Below, one piece after another: positions 35,831 through 44,466 of a stretch of 57,974 nt of DNA. How positions within the stretch are numbered: the stretch's first letter is position 1; every line of letters begins with the position of its first letter. Source of the stretch: Gemmatimonadota bacterium (GTDB taxonomy: Bacteria > Gemmatimonadota > Gemmatimonadetes > Gemmatimonadales > Gemmatimonadaceae); assembly GCA_021413975.1 (NCBI GenBank), contig JAIOPJ010000020.1:1-57974 (forward strand), given 5' to 3'. The position numbers and the translations under genes were made by a program. The notes below the pieces were generated by a model. It did not search any database and was not told where the DNA came from. It saw nothing but the letters and a program-made list of their open reading frames with translations.

Positions 35831-36634
35831 TCAGGTTTTGTCAGTGCGAATGGTCGCCGCAAGGAAGTCGGAGAGCAAGGCATTGAACACCTCCGGCGCC
35901 TCGATGTTGCTCACATGGCCGACACCCGGCATCAGGGCGAGACGGCTCCCGGCGATCCCCGCGGCGATCAGCTGCGAATCGGCCACCGGAGTGAGGACGT
36001 CCTCCTCGCCGCAGAGCACCAGCGTGGGCACGGTGACGGTCGCGAGCGTCGCGGTCGAGTCATCGCGATCCATGAGGGCCTGCAGGCCGTCCACGATACC
36101 GGCGACGCTCGCGCGCTGCATCACGGCGTGGATGGTGGCCACGACGGCGGGCCGCTCGGCACGCGTGGTCTGGCCGACCATCCCCGGGATCATGAGATCG
36201 GCGATCACCCCGGGGCCCTCGGCGCGCACGAGCCCCTGCCGCTCGCGCCGCTTGCTTCGCGTCTCCTCGGAATCGGCCCCGGCACGCGTGTCGGCGAGGA
36301 CGAGCGCGAGCACGCGTCCCGGGTGACGCCGCCAGAAGGCGAGAGCCAGATACCCTCCCATGGAGAGCCCGGCGATCACCGCGCGGTCGATCGCGAGCGT
36401 GTCGAGGAGGGTCGCGATCCAGTCGGCCCAGGCGTCGAGCGAGGGATCGGGGAGTTGCACGCTCTCGCCGAAACCCGGCAGGTCGGGGGCGAGGTAACGG
36501 AAGCCCGGCGCGGGGCTCGCGAGCTGGGGCGCCCAGACGCTGCGGTCGTGCGGGAATCCGTGGAGCCAGAGGACAGGCACGCCGCGCCCGGACTCATCGA
36601 GCCCCACGGCGCCGAGTGCCGTGTGGACGATCAT
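35831..36634 (-). CDS. Alpha/beta hydrolase
   Basis: Serine hydrolase of 267 aa. The oxyanion-hole region is LWLHGFPHDRSVW, the nucleophile elbow is AGLSMGGYLA, and the catalytic histidine is in MPGVGHVSNIE; the acid is probably the aspartate in LCGEEDVLTP. No signal peptide, so cytoplasmic. The start ATG at 36634 overlaps the AI-2E transporter stop by 4 nt. Many such proteins are esterases or lactonases; specificity is not readable here. Confidence 0.85.
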   Translation of the reverse strand: MIVHTALGAVGLDESGRGVPVLWLHGFPHDRSVWAPQLASPAPGFRYLAPDLPGFGESVQLPDPSLDAWADWIATLLDTLAIDRAVIAGLSMGGYLALAFWRRHPGRVLALVLADTRAGADSEETRSKRRERQGLVRAEGPGVIADLMIPGMVGQTTRAERPAVVATIHAVMQRASVAGIVDGLQALMDRDDSTATLATVTVPTLVLCGEEDVLTPVADSQLIAAGIAGSRLALMPGVGHVSNIEAPEVFNALLSDFLAATIRTDKT

Positions 36635-37848
36635 GACTTCACCTCGCCACCGGGCGCCGCGGCGGCGCCGACCGACAGCGAAGGAACGGTGAGGAATTCC
36701 ATCGTCGGCACCGCGGGAAGGTCCTCCTCGACCCAGAGCACGCGCACGGTGACCACGACGATCGCCAGGAGCGGGATCGCGACGAAGAGACCGAGGAAAC
36801 CGAAGACGTAGGCCATGATCACCTGTGTCACCAGCGTGAGCGCGGGCGGGAGGTCGAGCTGCTCCTTCATGAGGAACGGGATCAGCAGGTTGTTCTCGAG
36901 GAATTGGATCACCCAGTAGACGCCGACCACGATGAGCGCCATGCGCGGGGAGTCGGCGAAGCCCATGAGGATCGCCGGGATCGCGCTGAGCGTGGGGCCG
37001 ACGTTCGGGATGAACTCGAGGATCCCCGCGAGCACGCCGAGCGGCAGCGCGCCGCGCACGCCGATGAGGGCGAGGATCGAGGTGGTGACGATGGCGATCA
37101 CGAGCATCGCGATCAGTTGCGTGGCGAACCAGGTCTTGAGGGTCTTGCTCAGCAGGGCGAGCAACTCGGAGAAGCGAGCGCGCCGGTAGTCCGGTACGAG
37201 GGCCAGGAGCCCGCGCCGATAGACGTCGGGATCGGTGGCTATGTAGACCGCGAGGAAGATCACGAGCACGGCGGCGGCGGCGACGGCCAGTGTCGACTGC
37301 AGCACGCCGAAGGCGAGGCTGGTGAGCTTCGGCGACTGCCGCCCGAGGGCGCCCAACAGCCGCCCGGGCGCCGGGGCGGGCGCCCGGAGCGCGATCGTCC
37401 CGTCCTCGGGCGTCGGCTCGTTCACGGCCGCGGTGGGCCGCCGTTGCCGCGCGGTCGAGTCCGGCGGTGCGATCGCGTCGAGGATCTTCGGCTGGTTGAT
37501 CGCGAGCCAGACCTCGAGCTTGGTGATCGCTTCGGGCAGCTTGGAGCGGAGCTCCTGCGACTGCGACGCCAGCGTCGGACCCGCCCAGGCGCCCACGAGC
37601 GACAGCAGGATGACGGTCCCGAAGACCACGATCGGGGCAGCGAAGCCGCGCTTGATCCGCACCTTGGTCTGGATCCGGTCCACGGCCTGGCTCGCGGCGA
37701 GCCCCAGCAGGACCCCCAAGAAGGTCGTGAGCACGAGGAATCGCGCCTGCCAGATGAGCTGGAGGCCGACCAGGGTGGCCACCACGACGAGCGCGGCCCT
37801 GATGAGTTCGGACTGCGTGACGGACTTGGGGGCGGCGGAGTTCGACAC
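36631..37848 (-). CDS. AI-2E family transporter
   Basis: Inner-membrane protein of 405 aa with the family's helix pattern: three near the N-terminus (residues about 15-90), a long soluble loop (about 90-185) enlarged here by a Pro/Ala/Arg-rich segment, and five C-terminal helices. Family marks are GVLAGILEFIPNVGPTLSAIP and FLENNLLIPFLM. Members act in autoinducer-2 export, Na+/H+ exchange or related transport, so the name does not define the substrate. It overlaps the hydrolase by 4 nt. Confidence 0.87.
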   Translation of the reverse strand: MSNSAAPKSVTQSELIRAALVVVATLVGLQLIWQARFLVLTTFLGVLLGLAASQAVDRIQTKVRIKRGFAAPIVVFGTVILLSLVGAWAGPTLASQSQELRSKLPEAITKLEVWLAINQPKILDAIAPPDSTARQRRPTAAVNEPTPEDGTIALRAPAPAPGRLLGALGRQSPKLTSLAFGVLQSTLAVAAAAVLVIFLAVYIATDPDVYRRGLLALVPDYRRARFSELLALLSKTLKTWFATQLIAMLVIAIVTTSILALIGVRGALPLGVLAGILEFIPNVGPTLSAIPAILMGFADSPRMALIVVGVYWVIQFLENNLLIPFLMKEQLDLPPALTLVTQVIMAYVFGFLGLFVAIPLLAIVVVTVRVLWVEEDLPAVPTMEFLTVPSLSVGAAAAPGGEVKS

Positions 37849-37949
37849 GGGGTGGGAGATGGGAGTGACTCCAATCTACACCCACAGACGCGAGGCCCGT
37901 CCCGGGGCTAGATTGCCTCCACTCGACCGCTCCCGATCCCGGACCAGAC

Positions 37950-39119
37950 TTGCCTCGAACCACGACGCCGACCGCCCAGTACCTCGACACGGATGCCGCT
38001 GTCGAGCAGTGGCTGGCGTCCATCCGCAAGTCGGCGATCCTGGCACTCGACACCGAGGGAGCAAGCTTCCATCGCTTCATCGACCGCATCTACCTGCTGC
38101 AGCTGAGCACGCGCGACCAGCATGCGATCATCGATCCGTTGCCGATCGGCGCGCCAGGCCTGCTCGGCGAGATCGTGCAGGATCCCAAGGTCGAGATCGT
38201 CTTCCACGACGCCGACTACGACCTGCGATTGCTGCGGCAGGACTACGGCTGGCAGATCCGCAACGTGTTCGACACGCGCATCGCCGCGCAGTTGATCGGC
38301 CTCAAGGCGTTCGGGCTCGCGGCGCTGCTCGAGCGGTCGTTCGACCTCAAGCTCGACAAGAAGCACCAGCGCGCCGACTGGTCGATGCGGCCCCTCACGG
38401 CCGACATGCTCGACTACGCCGCGCAGGACACCATGCACCTGCTCGGCCTGCGCGACATCCTGCACGAGGAGCTGCGGCAGAAGGGGCGCCTCGAGTGGGC
38501 CAAGGAGGAGTTCCTCCGGCTCGAGAACATCGGGTGGGCGCAGGAGGAGCCGGGGCAGGCCTTCCTCAAGGTGAAGGGCGCGCGCGACCTCACGCGCCGC
38601 GAGCTCGCGATCTTCAAGGAGCTCGTCGTCTGGCGTGACGCGGCGGCACTCAAGCTCGACCGCGCGACCTTCCGCGTGGTCTCGAACGAGGTGCTCTTCG
38701 AGGCCGTGCGCACCGCACCCACGACCAAGGACGCGTTGGGCCGCATCAAGGGGATGCCGCGCGGGATCCTCGAGCGCAGCGCCGACGAGATCCTCGCGGC
38801 CATCGAGCGCGGCCAGGCGGTGCCCGAGGCGGATCTCCCGCGGTTCCCCAAGTCGGCACGCTGGGATCGCGACCCCGACTTCGATCACAAGGTCGGCGCG
38901 CTCAAGGCGGTGCGCGACGAGGCGGCGTCACGACTCGAACTCGATCCGGGCGTGCTCTGCTCGCGCGATCGCATGGAGCTGGTCGCACGGCTGCTCCCGG
39001 CCGAGACCGAGGTGCTCGAGCGGATCCCCGAGTTCCGGAAGTGGCAGATCGGGGTGCTTGGGGAGGGGTTCGTGAAGGCGCTGGCGCCCTGGCAGAAGGC
39101 GTCGCCCTACCGCGACTGA
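37950..39119 (+). CDS. rnd: Ribonuclease D
   Basis: 3'-5' exoribonuclease for tRNA end maturation, 389 aa. The DEDDy active site is visible: DTEGASFHRF (motif I), FHDADYDLRLL (motif II), and DYAAQDTMHL (motif III, with Tyr). The C-terminal half has HRDC-type helices (LTRRELAIFKELVVWRDAAA). The start is TTG at 37950 because no ATG or GTG lies upstream in frame before the intergenic region; a TAGATT -10-like hexamer sits at 37909-37914. It is divergent from the AI-2E transporter gene. Confidence 0.9.
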   Translation: MPRTTTPTAQYLDTDAAVEQWLASIRKSAILALDTEGASFHRFIDRIYLLQLSTRDQHAIIDPLPIGAPGLLGEIVQDPKVEIVFHDADYDLRLLRQDYGWQIRNVFDTRIAAQLIGLKAFGLAALLERSFDLKLDKKHQRADWSMRPLTADMLDYAAQDTMHLLGLRDILHEELRQKGRLEWAKEEFLRLENIGWAQEEPGQAFLKVKGARDLTRRELAIFKELVVWRDAAALKLDRATFRVVSNEVLFEAVRTAPTTKDALGRIKGMPRGILERSADEILAAIERGQAVPEADLPRFPKSARWDRDPDFDHKVGALKAVRDEAASRLELDPGVLCSRDRMELVARLLPAETEVLERIPEFRKWQIGVLGEGFVKALAPWQKASPYRD

Positions 39120-39160
39120 AGCGCCGGTCGCACGTGCCGCGCGGTTCGTGCGGCCAGGAC

Positions 39161-39535
39161 TCAGAAACCCAGGTACGCCCGCACGCGCGGCTCGATCTTG
39201 TCGGGCGTCCAGGGCGGTGACCAGACCAGGTTCATCTGCACCGTGCCGACGCCCGGCAGCGCCTTGAGCTGATCCTCGGCGTCCTTCATGATCTCGGGAC
39301 CGGACGGACAGCCGGGCGACGTGAGGCTCATGTCGATGTTCACGTCATTGCCCTCGACGCGGATCTCGTAGATGAGGCCCAGGTCGAGGATGTTCAGGTT
39401 GAGCTCGGGGTCCTTCACCTTGCGCAGGGCGAGCTTCACCTGATCCTGCGAGATCGCGCCGCTCGCGGCGCCGACCACAGGGGATGACGGATCGACCGGC
39501 TCTTCGCCGGTCGCGGGCATGTCAGGAGTGGTCAC
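39161..39535 (-). CDS. MIP18/SufT-like iron-sulfur cluster assembly factor
   Basis: DUF59 (MIP18) protein of 124 aa. The core motifs are VKLALRKVKDPELNLNILDLG and LTSPGCPSG, the latter carrying the conserved cysteine, and the C-terminal LVWSPPWTPDKI. SufT, the bacterial member, helps mature Fe-S proteins; PaaD is another relative. It starts with GTG overlapping the serine hydrolase stop by 4 nt. It lies 20 kb from the suf operon, so its co-function with suf is only inferred. Confidence 0.83.
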   Translation of the reverse strand: MTTPDMPATGEEPVDPSSPVVGAASGAISQDQVKLALRKVKDPELNLNILDLGLIYEIRVEGNDVNIDMSLTSPGCPSGPEIMKDAEDQLKALPGVGTVQMNLVWSPPWTPDKIEPRVRAYLGF

Positions 39536-40974
39536 TTCTGTTTCGCCGGCGTGGTGGGACGCTTCGCGGGTGCGGTGGGACGCTTCGCCGGTGCGGTGGA
39601 CCGGGTCGCTGGGGCGGTGGTCCGGGTCGCGGGGGCGGTGGTTCGGGTCGCGGGGGCGGTGGACCGCGTCGCCGTCGCAGTCGCGCTCGCGGGACGCGTC
39701 GCGGTCGCCGCGGCAGGAAGCTTCGCCTTCGTGGTGGGTCGCCTCGAGAGCGTACGCCCGCGAGTCCAGTCCCGCGCCTGATCGACGCGGAAGGTGCGCG
39801 GCCACGCGACCTGCCGCAGGAGCGGCTCGTCGGTGACGGCGAGCGCGGCCGCATCGGCGAGGTCGTGGCGCACGTCGGCGATGATGATGCCGGGACGGCG
39901 CGCGCGGGCCGCATGCGTGCGGTTGGTGAGCAGGATGACGAACATCTCGCGTTCGGGGTCGATCCAGAGCGAGGTGCCGGTGTAGCCCACGTGCCCATAG
40001 GCGCTGTGACTGAGATACTCGCCGGCGCCGCGCTCACCGGCCGCGACCTCCCAGCCGAGCGCGCGATGATCGGCGACCGGCGCGATGAACTTGCGGACCG
40101 TCTCCTCGCGCACGAGCCGCGTGCCGTTGTACTCGCCGCCATTGAGCATCATCTGCGCGAAGACGGCCAGGTCGGTCGCCGTGCCGAACAGGCCGGCATG
40201 GCCGGCCACTCCACCGAGTGCGAAGGCGGCTTCGTCGGCGACCTCGCCACGCACGGGATAGCCGCGGGGAGGCGTGACCTCGGTGGGCGCGATGCGCGAG
40301 AGCAGCGCGCCCGCGGGTTGGAAGCCAGTGTCGTCCATGCCGAGCGGCGCGAAGATGCGTTCGGCGGTGAAGGCGTCGAGGTCCTGGCCGCTGATGCGCT
40401 CGACCACGAAGCCCAGGACGTCGGCGCCGAGATCGGAGTAGTTGTAGAGCTGGCCGGCCGGCTGCTGCAGGCGCGCGGCGAGCACCTGGGCACGCGCCTC
40501 GGCGGGAGTCCGCGCGGTCTTCCACAGTTGGAGCCCGGGCGGGAGGCCCGAGCGGTGCGTGAGGAGGTGCTCGATCGTGACCCGTTCCTTGCCTTCCCCG
40601 GTGAACTCGGGGAGGTACTGCTGGACCGGTGCCTTGAGGTCGAGCTTGCCCTCGTCGTACAGGATCATGGCGGCGGTGGTCGTCGCGATGACCTTGGTCA
40701 GGCTGGCCAGATCGTAGATGCTCTCTTCCGGGACGACCGCAGCGCTGGTCGTGAGCCAGGAGAGGCGCCCGAAGCCCTTCTGCCAGACCGAGAATCCCTT
40801 GCGCCCCACCACGACCGAGGCGCCGGGGTAGGCCCCGGCGGTGATGCCGCGGCGCACCACCCGGTCGACCGTCGTGAGACGGTCCGCCGACATGCCGACG
40901 GCCCTCGGGGCACTGGCCGGGAGGCCTTTGCCCAGGGTGAGGACGGCGGTCAACGTGATGAGCGGCAGTAGCAT
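39532..40974 (-). CDS. Secreted serine hydrolase (beta-lactamase/class C-like) with repetitive basic tail
   Basis: Penicillin-binding-protein-type serine hydrolase of 480 aa. A signal peptide-like N-terminus (MLLPLITLTAVLTLG) precedes the domain. The catalytic SLTK is at S91-K94, the second motif is YNYSDLG, and the third-strand motif is HVGYTG. After residue about 430 the sequence becomes Ala/Thr/Pro/Arg-rich with six 7-residue repeats and a lysine-rich end. The start at 40974 is chosen for the signal; the frame is open further. Divergent from the ECF sigma gene. Confidence 0.85.
   Translation of the reverse strand: MLLPLITLTAVLTLGKGLPASAPRAVGMSADRLTTVDRVVRRGITAGAYPGASVVVGRKGFSVWQKGFGRLSWLTTSAAVVPEESIYDLASLTKVIATTTAAMILYDEGKLDLKAPVQQYLPEFTGEGKERVTIEHLLTHRSGLPPGLQLWKTARTPAEARAQVLAARLQQPAGQLYNYSDLGADVLGFVVERISGQDLDAFTAERIFAPLGMDDTGFQPAGALLSRIAPTEVTPPRGYPVRGEVADEAAFALGGVAGHAGLFGTATDLAVFAQMMLNGGEYNGTRLVREETVRKFIAPVADHRALGWEVAAGERGAGEYLSHSAYGHVGYTGTSLWIDPEREMFVILLTNRTHAARARRPGIIIADVRHDLADAAALAVTDEPLLRQVAWPRTFRVDQARDWTRGRTLSRRPTTKAKLPAAATATRPASATATATRSTAPATRTTAPATRTTAPATRSTAPAKRPTAPAKRPTTPAKQK
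39547..39672 (-). repeat. Six 21-bp tandem repeats encoding a basic Pro tail
   Basis: Six copies of a 21-bp unit encode ATRSTAP/ATRTTAP/AKRPTAP-type heptapeptides at the C-terminus of the serine hydrolase. The tail is positively charged and Pro-rich, like wall- or DNA-contacting tails; the last copies change Arg-Thr to Lys-Arg-Pro. The units are similar enough to expect length variation between strains. Confidence 0.85.
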
Positions 40975-41121
40975 GGGAGACGGTGCGGGATGCGGGTGAT
41001 ACCCCAGTGATGGCAGACGCGTGTACGGACCTGAGGTCACCCCCGGCGTCACAGCTTGCACGAACCGGGCCGCAGGGGCAACCCTTTGACCCTCACGGGG
41101 TGACACACCTCACGCAACGGT

Positions 41122-41697
41122 ATGGCCACCGACCCCCTCACCATCCGCCGCGCCGTCAATGGCGACGAAGCTGCGCTGCGCGCCCTCTGGGTCGCGCATG
41201 CGCCGCGCATCGACGCCGTGGTCCGGCGCCTGGTCGGCGATCCCGACCAGGCCGCGGACATCGCGCAGGAGGTCTGGATCCAGATCTTCCGCGCGCTGCC
41301 CACGTGGCGGGGCGACTCGCAGTTCTCGACCTGGGCGCACCGCATCGCCGTGAATCGCACGCTCAATGCGCTGCGCACGGTGCGGCGGCTCGCGAGGATC
41401 GAGACGGTGATGGAGGACGACACCGTCGCGGTGGACGATGACCTGGACCGGACCTTCCTCGCGCAGAGCATCGACGAGGCGGTCCGGAAACTCTCTCCCG
41501 GCGCGCGCACGGTCTTCGTGCTGCACGACGTGGAGGGCTACACCCACGAGGAGATCGCCGCCGAACTCGGCATCACCTCGGGGGGCTCCAAATCCCAACT
41601 CTTCAAGGCACGCGCGAAGCTCCGCCGGCTGCTCGCGCATCTCGTGGACGTTTCCTCGCCGGCAAAGGACGACGCTGATGTCACATCTCTCGATTGA
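41122..41697 (+). CDS. ECF-family RNA polymerase sigma factor
   Basis: Alternative sigma factor of 191 aa. Region 2 shows DPDQAADIAQEVWIQIFRAL and FSTWAHRIAVNRTLNALR; region 4 shows LSPGARTVFVLHDVEGYTHEE and the helix-turn-helix IAAELGITSGGSKSQLFKAR. Region 3 is absent, as expected. The gene overlaps the anti-sigma gene by 20 nt. It is divergent from the serine hydrolase gene with 147 bp between, which may contain its own target promoter. Confidence 0.92.
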   Translation: MATDPLTIRRAVNGDEAALRALWVAHAPRIDAVVRRLVGDPDQAADIAQEVWIQIFRALPTWRGDSQFSTWAHRIAVNRTLNALRTVRRLARIETVMEDDTVAVDDDLDRTFLAQSIDEAVRKLSPGARTVFVLHDVEGYTHEEIAAELGITSGGSKSQLFKARAKLRRLLAHLVDVSSPAKDDADVTSLD

Positions 41698-42463
41698 CCG
41701 ACTCGCCGCGATCGCGGACGACACGCCCACCGCGGACGAGGCGACGCACATCGCCGGCTGCTGGGACTGCCGTGCCGAGGTCGCCGCCTTCCGCCGCCTC
41801 GCGCGCATGAGCGCGATGGCGCCGATCCCGATGGAGCCGCTCACCGCCTGGTCCACGCTCGCGCCGCAGCTGCGCGCCGAGGGGATCATCGTCGACGCGC
41901 AACGGCTCGAGCGGCAGGGCGGGCAGGGCGTGGTGCGGGGGAGCGCGCATCCGGCGGCGACGTTCGCCGGTGGCGCGCCGGTGGTGCCGCTCCCGGATCG
42001 CCGGCCGCGCACGCAGGTGTGGATGATGCGTGCGGCGGCGGGTCTCGCGCTCGTGGTCGGCGGCGCCTTCGTCGGCCGCGTGACGGCCGGCGTGCCGGTC
42101 GGCACCGGGTCCTTCGGCAACGTGCCGGTCGAGGGTCGGCCCCTGGCCGCGGCGCCCGCCTTCCGTTCGGCGAACGACGCGATGCAGGTGCTCACCTCGG
42201 CGCAGCAGCAGTACCAGGACGCCGCCGCCTTCCTCGCGTCGCAGGACACCTCGTCCCGCTTCGTGGGGATGAACCAGGATCTCTACCAGACGCGCCTCGA
42301 CGCGCTGGACGAGATCGCGGCGGCGACGCGGTCCGCGCTCTACCGCGCGCCGCAGGACCCGATGCTCAATCAGTACTATCTCACCACGCTCGGCGCCCGC
42401 GAGGCGACGCTGCGCCAGATCGGCGCGACCATGCCGGCCACCCGGCGGCTGGAGCGGTACTGA
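41678..42463 (+). CDS. Zinc-type anti-sigma factor, membrane-anchored
   Basis: Binds and holds the ECF sigma factor at the inner membrane, 261 aa. The N-terminal domain has the ZAS motif H24-x3-C28-x2-C31 (HIAGCWDC). One transmembrane helix lies at about residues 110-130 (MRAAAGLALVVGGAFVGRV). The periplasmic half ends with an alpha-helical region (LTSAQQQYQDAAAFL onward) of unknown fold. It overlaps the sigma gene by 20 nt and the PDZ gene by 1 nt (TGATG), so the three are coupled. Confidence 0.88.
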   Translation: MSHLSIDRLAAIADDTPTADEATHIAGCWDCRAEVAAFRRLARMSAMAPIPMEPLTAWSTLAPQLRAEGIIVDAQRLERQGGQGVVRGSAHPAATFAGGAPVVPLPDRRPRTQVWMMRAAAGLALVVGGAFVGRVTAGVPVGTGSFGNVPVEGRPLAAAPAFRSANDAMQVLTSAQQQYQDAAAFLASQDTSSRFVGMNQDLYQTRLDALDEIAAATRSALYRAPQDPMLNQYYLTTLGAREATLRQIGATMPATRRLERY

Positions 42464-43599
42464 TGCGTACCGTCATCCGTGGACTCATCGCGCTCGGGGC
42501 CGTGACCGTCGCGGGCGGAGCCGCGGCGTCGGTCTCACCGGCGCTCGGGGCGCAGACCGTCCGGATCGTCGACCGCACGAGTGCGCGCGCCGACTCGGTG
42601 ATCGACCGCCTCCTGGTCGCCGACGTGCAAGAGGTGAAGCGCGTCGTCGCGGCCTGGCGCGAGCGCGAGGGGCAGCTCGTGCGTGAGATCCGCGCTGCGG
42701 GCGCGGCCGACGCGAAGACGCGTCAGCGGCTCGAGGAACAGCTCGCGTTGCACACGCGGGACGGCTTCGCACTCATGAGCGCGGTCCAGGCGCGGTGCAT
42801 GGACGAGCGCGTCCCGCGTCCGGCCGGCTATCTCGGCGTGAACCTGACCATCGAGTACGTGATGGAGAACGAGCGGCCGAAGTCGATGGGCACCGTCGTG
42901 ACGAGCGTGGAGCCCGGTTCGCCGGCCGAGCGCGCCGGGGTGCAGAGGAACGACAAGGTGATCAGCATCGCCGGGCTCGACATGCGCGAGCGCGTTCCCG
43001 ATCTCTCCGAGCAACTGGTCCCCGGACGGAACATCGTCGTCCGCGTCGAACGGCAGGGGGCACCGCGGGAGTTCTCCGTCAACGTCGCGCGGCGTCCCGA
43101 GGGGTTCGGCGAGTCGTGCGGCGAGTTCGAGCGTGCACTCATGCCGATGCGCTTCCCGGGATCCGGGCGGATCGTCGTCCAGGAGCCGGGCACGGAGTCG
43201 CGCCGCGTGCTGGTCGAGACGCGGGAGACCGCGCCGCGCCGCGAGAGCGCGCCCGATCCGGGCGCGGAGGTGCGCCTGTTCATCTTCAATCCCGGTGCAG
43301 AGGACAGGACCGCGGTCGGGTTCTTCGCCGGTGCCGAGTTCAGCGCGCTCGATGCCGACTGGGGGGAGGTGCTCGGCGTGCGGCAGGGCGTGATCGTGAA
43401 CAAGGTCGCCGACGGCAGCTCGGCGGCGCAGGCGGGGCTCAAGAGCGGCGACGTGATCACCGCGCTGGGGCGCACTCCGGTGGCATCGCCGGTGACGTTG
43501 GTGCAGATGCTCGGCTCCATGGACGGCACCGAGGCGACGCTGAGCGTGGTGCGCAGACGGGAGCGGAAGACGGTGACGCTGCGGTGGGGGCCGCGCTGA
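42463..43599 (+). CDS. Secreted double-PDZ protein in the sigma/anti-sigma operon
   Basis: Exported protein of 378 aa. A signal peptide (cleavage after LGAQ, residue about 31) precedes a helical region (about 45-110) and two PDZ domains: one at about 120-210 (YLGVNLTIEYV, GSPAERAGVQRNDKVISI) and one at about 275-375 (AVGFFAGAEF, SSAAQAGLKSGDVITALG). No trypsin-like or metalloprotease catalytic motif is present, so it is an adaptor or sensor rather than a protease itself. Shared-base overlap with the anti-sigma gene implies a role in the same signalling route. Confidence 0.85.
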   Translation: MRTVIRGLIALGAVTVAGGAAASVSPALGAQTVRIVDRTSARADSVIDRLLVADVQEVKRVVAAWREREGQLVREIRAAGAADAKTRQRLEEQLALHTRDGFALMSAVQARCMDERVPRPAGYLGVNLTIEYVMENERPKSMGTVVTSVEPGSPAERAGVQRNDKVISIAGLDMRERVPDLSEQLVPGRNIVVRVERQGAPREFSVNVARRPEGFGESCGEFERALMPMRFPGSGRIVVQEPGTESRRVLVETRETAPRRESAPDPGAEVRLFIFNPGAEDRTAVGFFAGAEFSALDADWGEVLGVRQGVIVNKVADGSSAAQAGLKSGDVITALGRTPVASPVTLVQMLGSMDGTEATLSVVRRRERKTVTLRWGPR

Positions 43600-43644
43600 G
43601 TCGATGATCCGGTGCGCGCTCATGCCGGACGCGCGGTGCCGGAC

Positions 43645-44466
43645 TCAGGGCGTGCGAATGCTCCCGGGCGGCAACTTGTAGACGAGGCGGACCGTGGCAC
43701 GGTCCGCCTCGCTCAATTCCGACACGCGGATGCGCGCGGCCATGATGTTCTGCTCGTCGGCGCTGTGGCTGAGGCCGAGCAAGTGACCGATCTCGTGCCG
43801 CGCGATGGCGCGCAGGGCCGCGTCGTCGAGCAGGCGCCCGTCGGGCTGCGCCAGCGCGAGTTCGATCCCGGCCCCCGTGATCCAGCCGTACTGGTCGCGC
43901 ACCCAGCGCGTACGACCCGTGGTGCGGCTCTCGTAGCGCGCGACCCAGGTGACGAGGATCTCGGCGCGCGTGGAGTCCTCGGTGAACTCGAACGCGACGG
44001 GGATCCCCGTGGAGACCCAAGGGTCGAAGGCGTCGCGAACGATGGTGAGGTGCGTCGGCGTGTAGCCCTCGAGTGGGCTCGGCTGGATCCAGACGCGGGG
44101 GGGATCGCGACTGCGGTCCGGCCAGCGGAAGTTGGTCGAGTCGTGCGCGGCGAAGAGCTCGTCGATGTAGCTCCCGCCCGCGTACGTGAGGAGGGCGCTG
44201 CGGATCCCGACGGGATCGCGCGCGGGGGCCGCGTTGTCCGACGTCGTCTCGGTGATGCTCGCTCCGATGTCCTCGGCGGTGCGCAGCACGGAGTCGGCGA
44301 AGGCGCTGTCCCGCACGGCGCGGGCGGGATCGACAGCGGCCGGGTCGTCGGTCGCGACGGACTTCGCGCTGCGGCCGCTCTCGCCGCAGGCGAGGAGGAG
44401 CAGGCCCGCCGCGAGCCATGCTCGCCGCCAGTCGCACCCCGTGCCGCGCATGCCCTGGCGCTTCAC
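43645..44466 (-). CDS. Matrixin-like metalloprotease lipoprotein
   Basis: Predicted zinc metalloprotease, 273 aa, anchored by a lipid (LLLLAC lipobox). The zinc site is HEIGHLLGLSH, the HExxHxxGxxH of the metzincin/matrixin type, followed by a Met-containing stretch (NIMAARI) as the Met-turn. The region before it resembles the matrixin catalytic domain (PRVWIQPSPLEGYTP, ILVTWVARY). The start is GTG at 44466, overlapping the hydrolase stop (GTGA); ATG at 44451 is a close alternative. Substrate unknown. Confidence 0.84.
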   Translation of the reverse strand: MKRQGMRGTGCDWRRAWLAAGLLLLACGESGRSAKSVATDDPAAVDPARAVRDSAFADSVLRTAEDIGASITETTSDNAAPARDPVGIRSALLTYAGGSYIDELFAAHDSTNFRWPDRSRDPPRVWIQPSPLEGYTPTHLTIVRDAFDPWVSTGIPVAFEFTEDSTRAEILVTWVARYESRTTGRTRWVRDQYGWITGAGIELALAQPDGRLLDDAALRAIARHEIGHLLGLSHSADEQNIMAARIRVSELSEADRATVRLVYKLPPGSIRTP

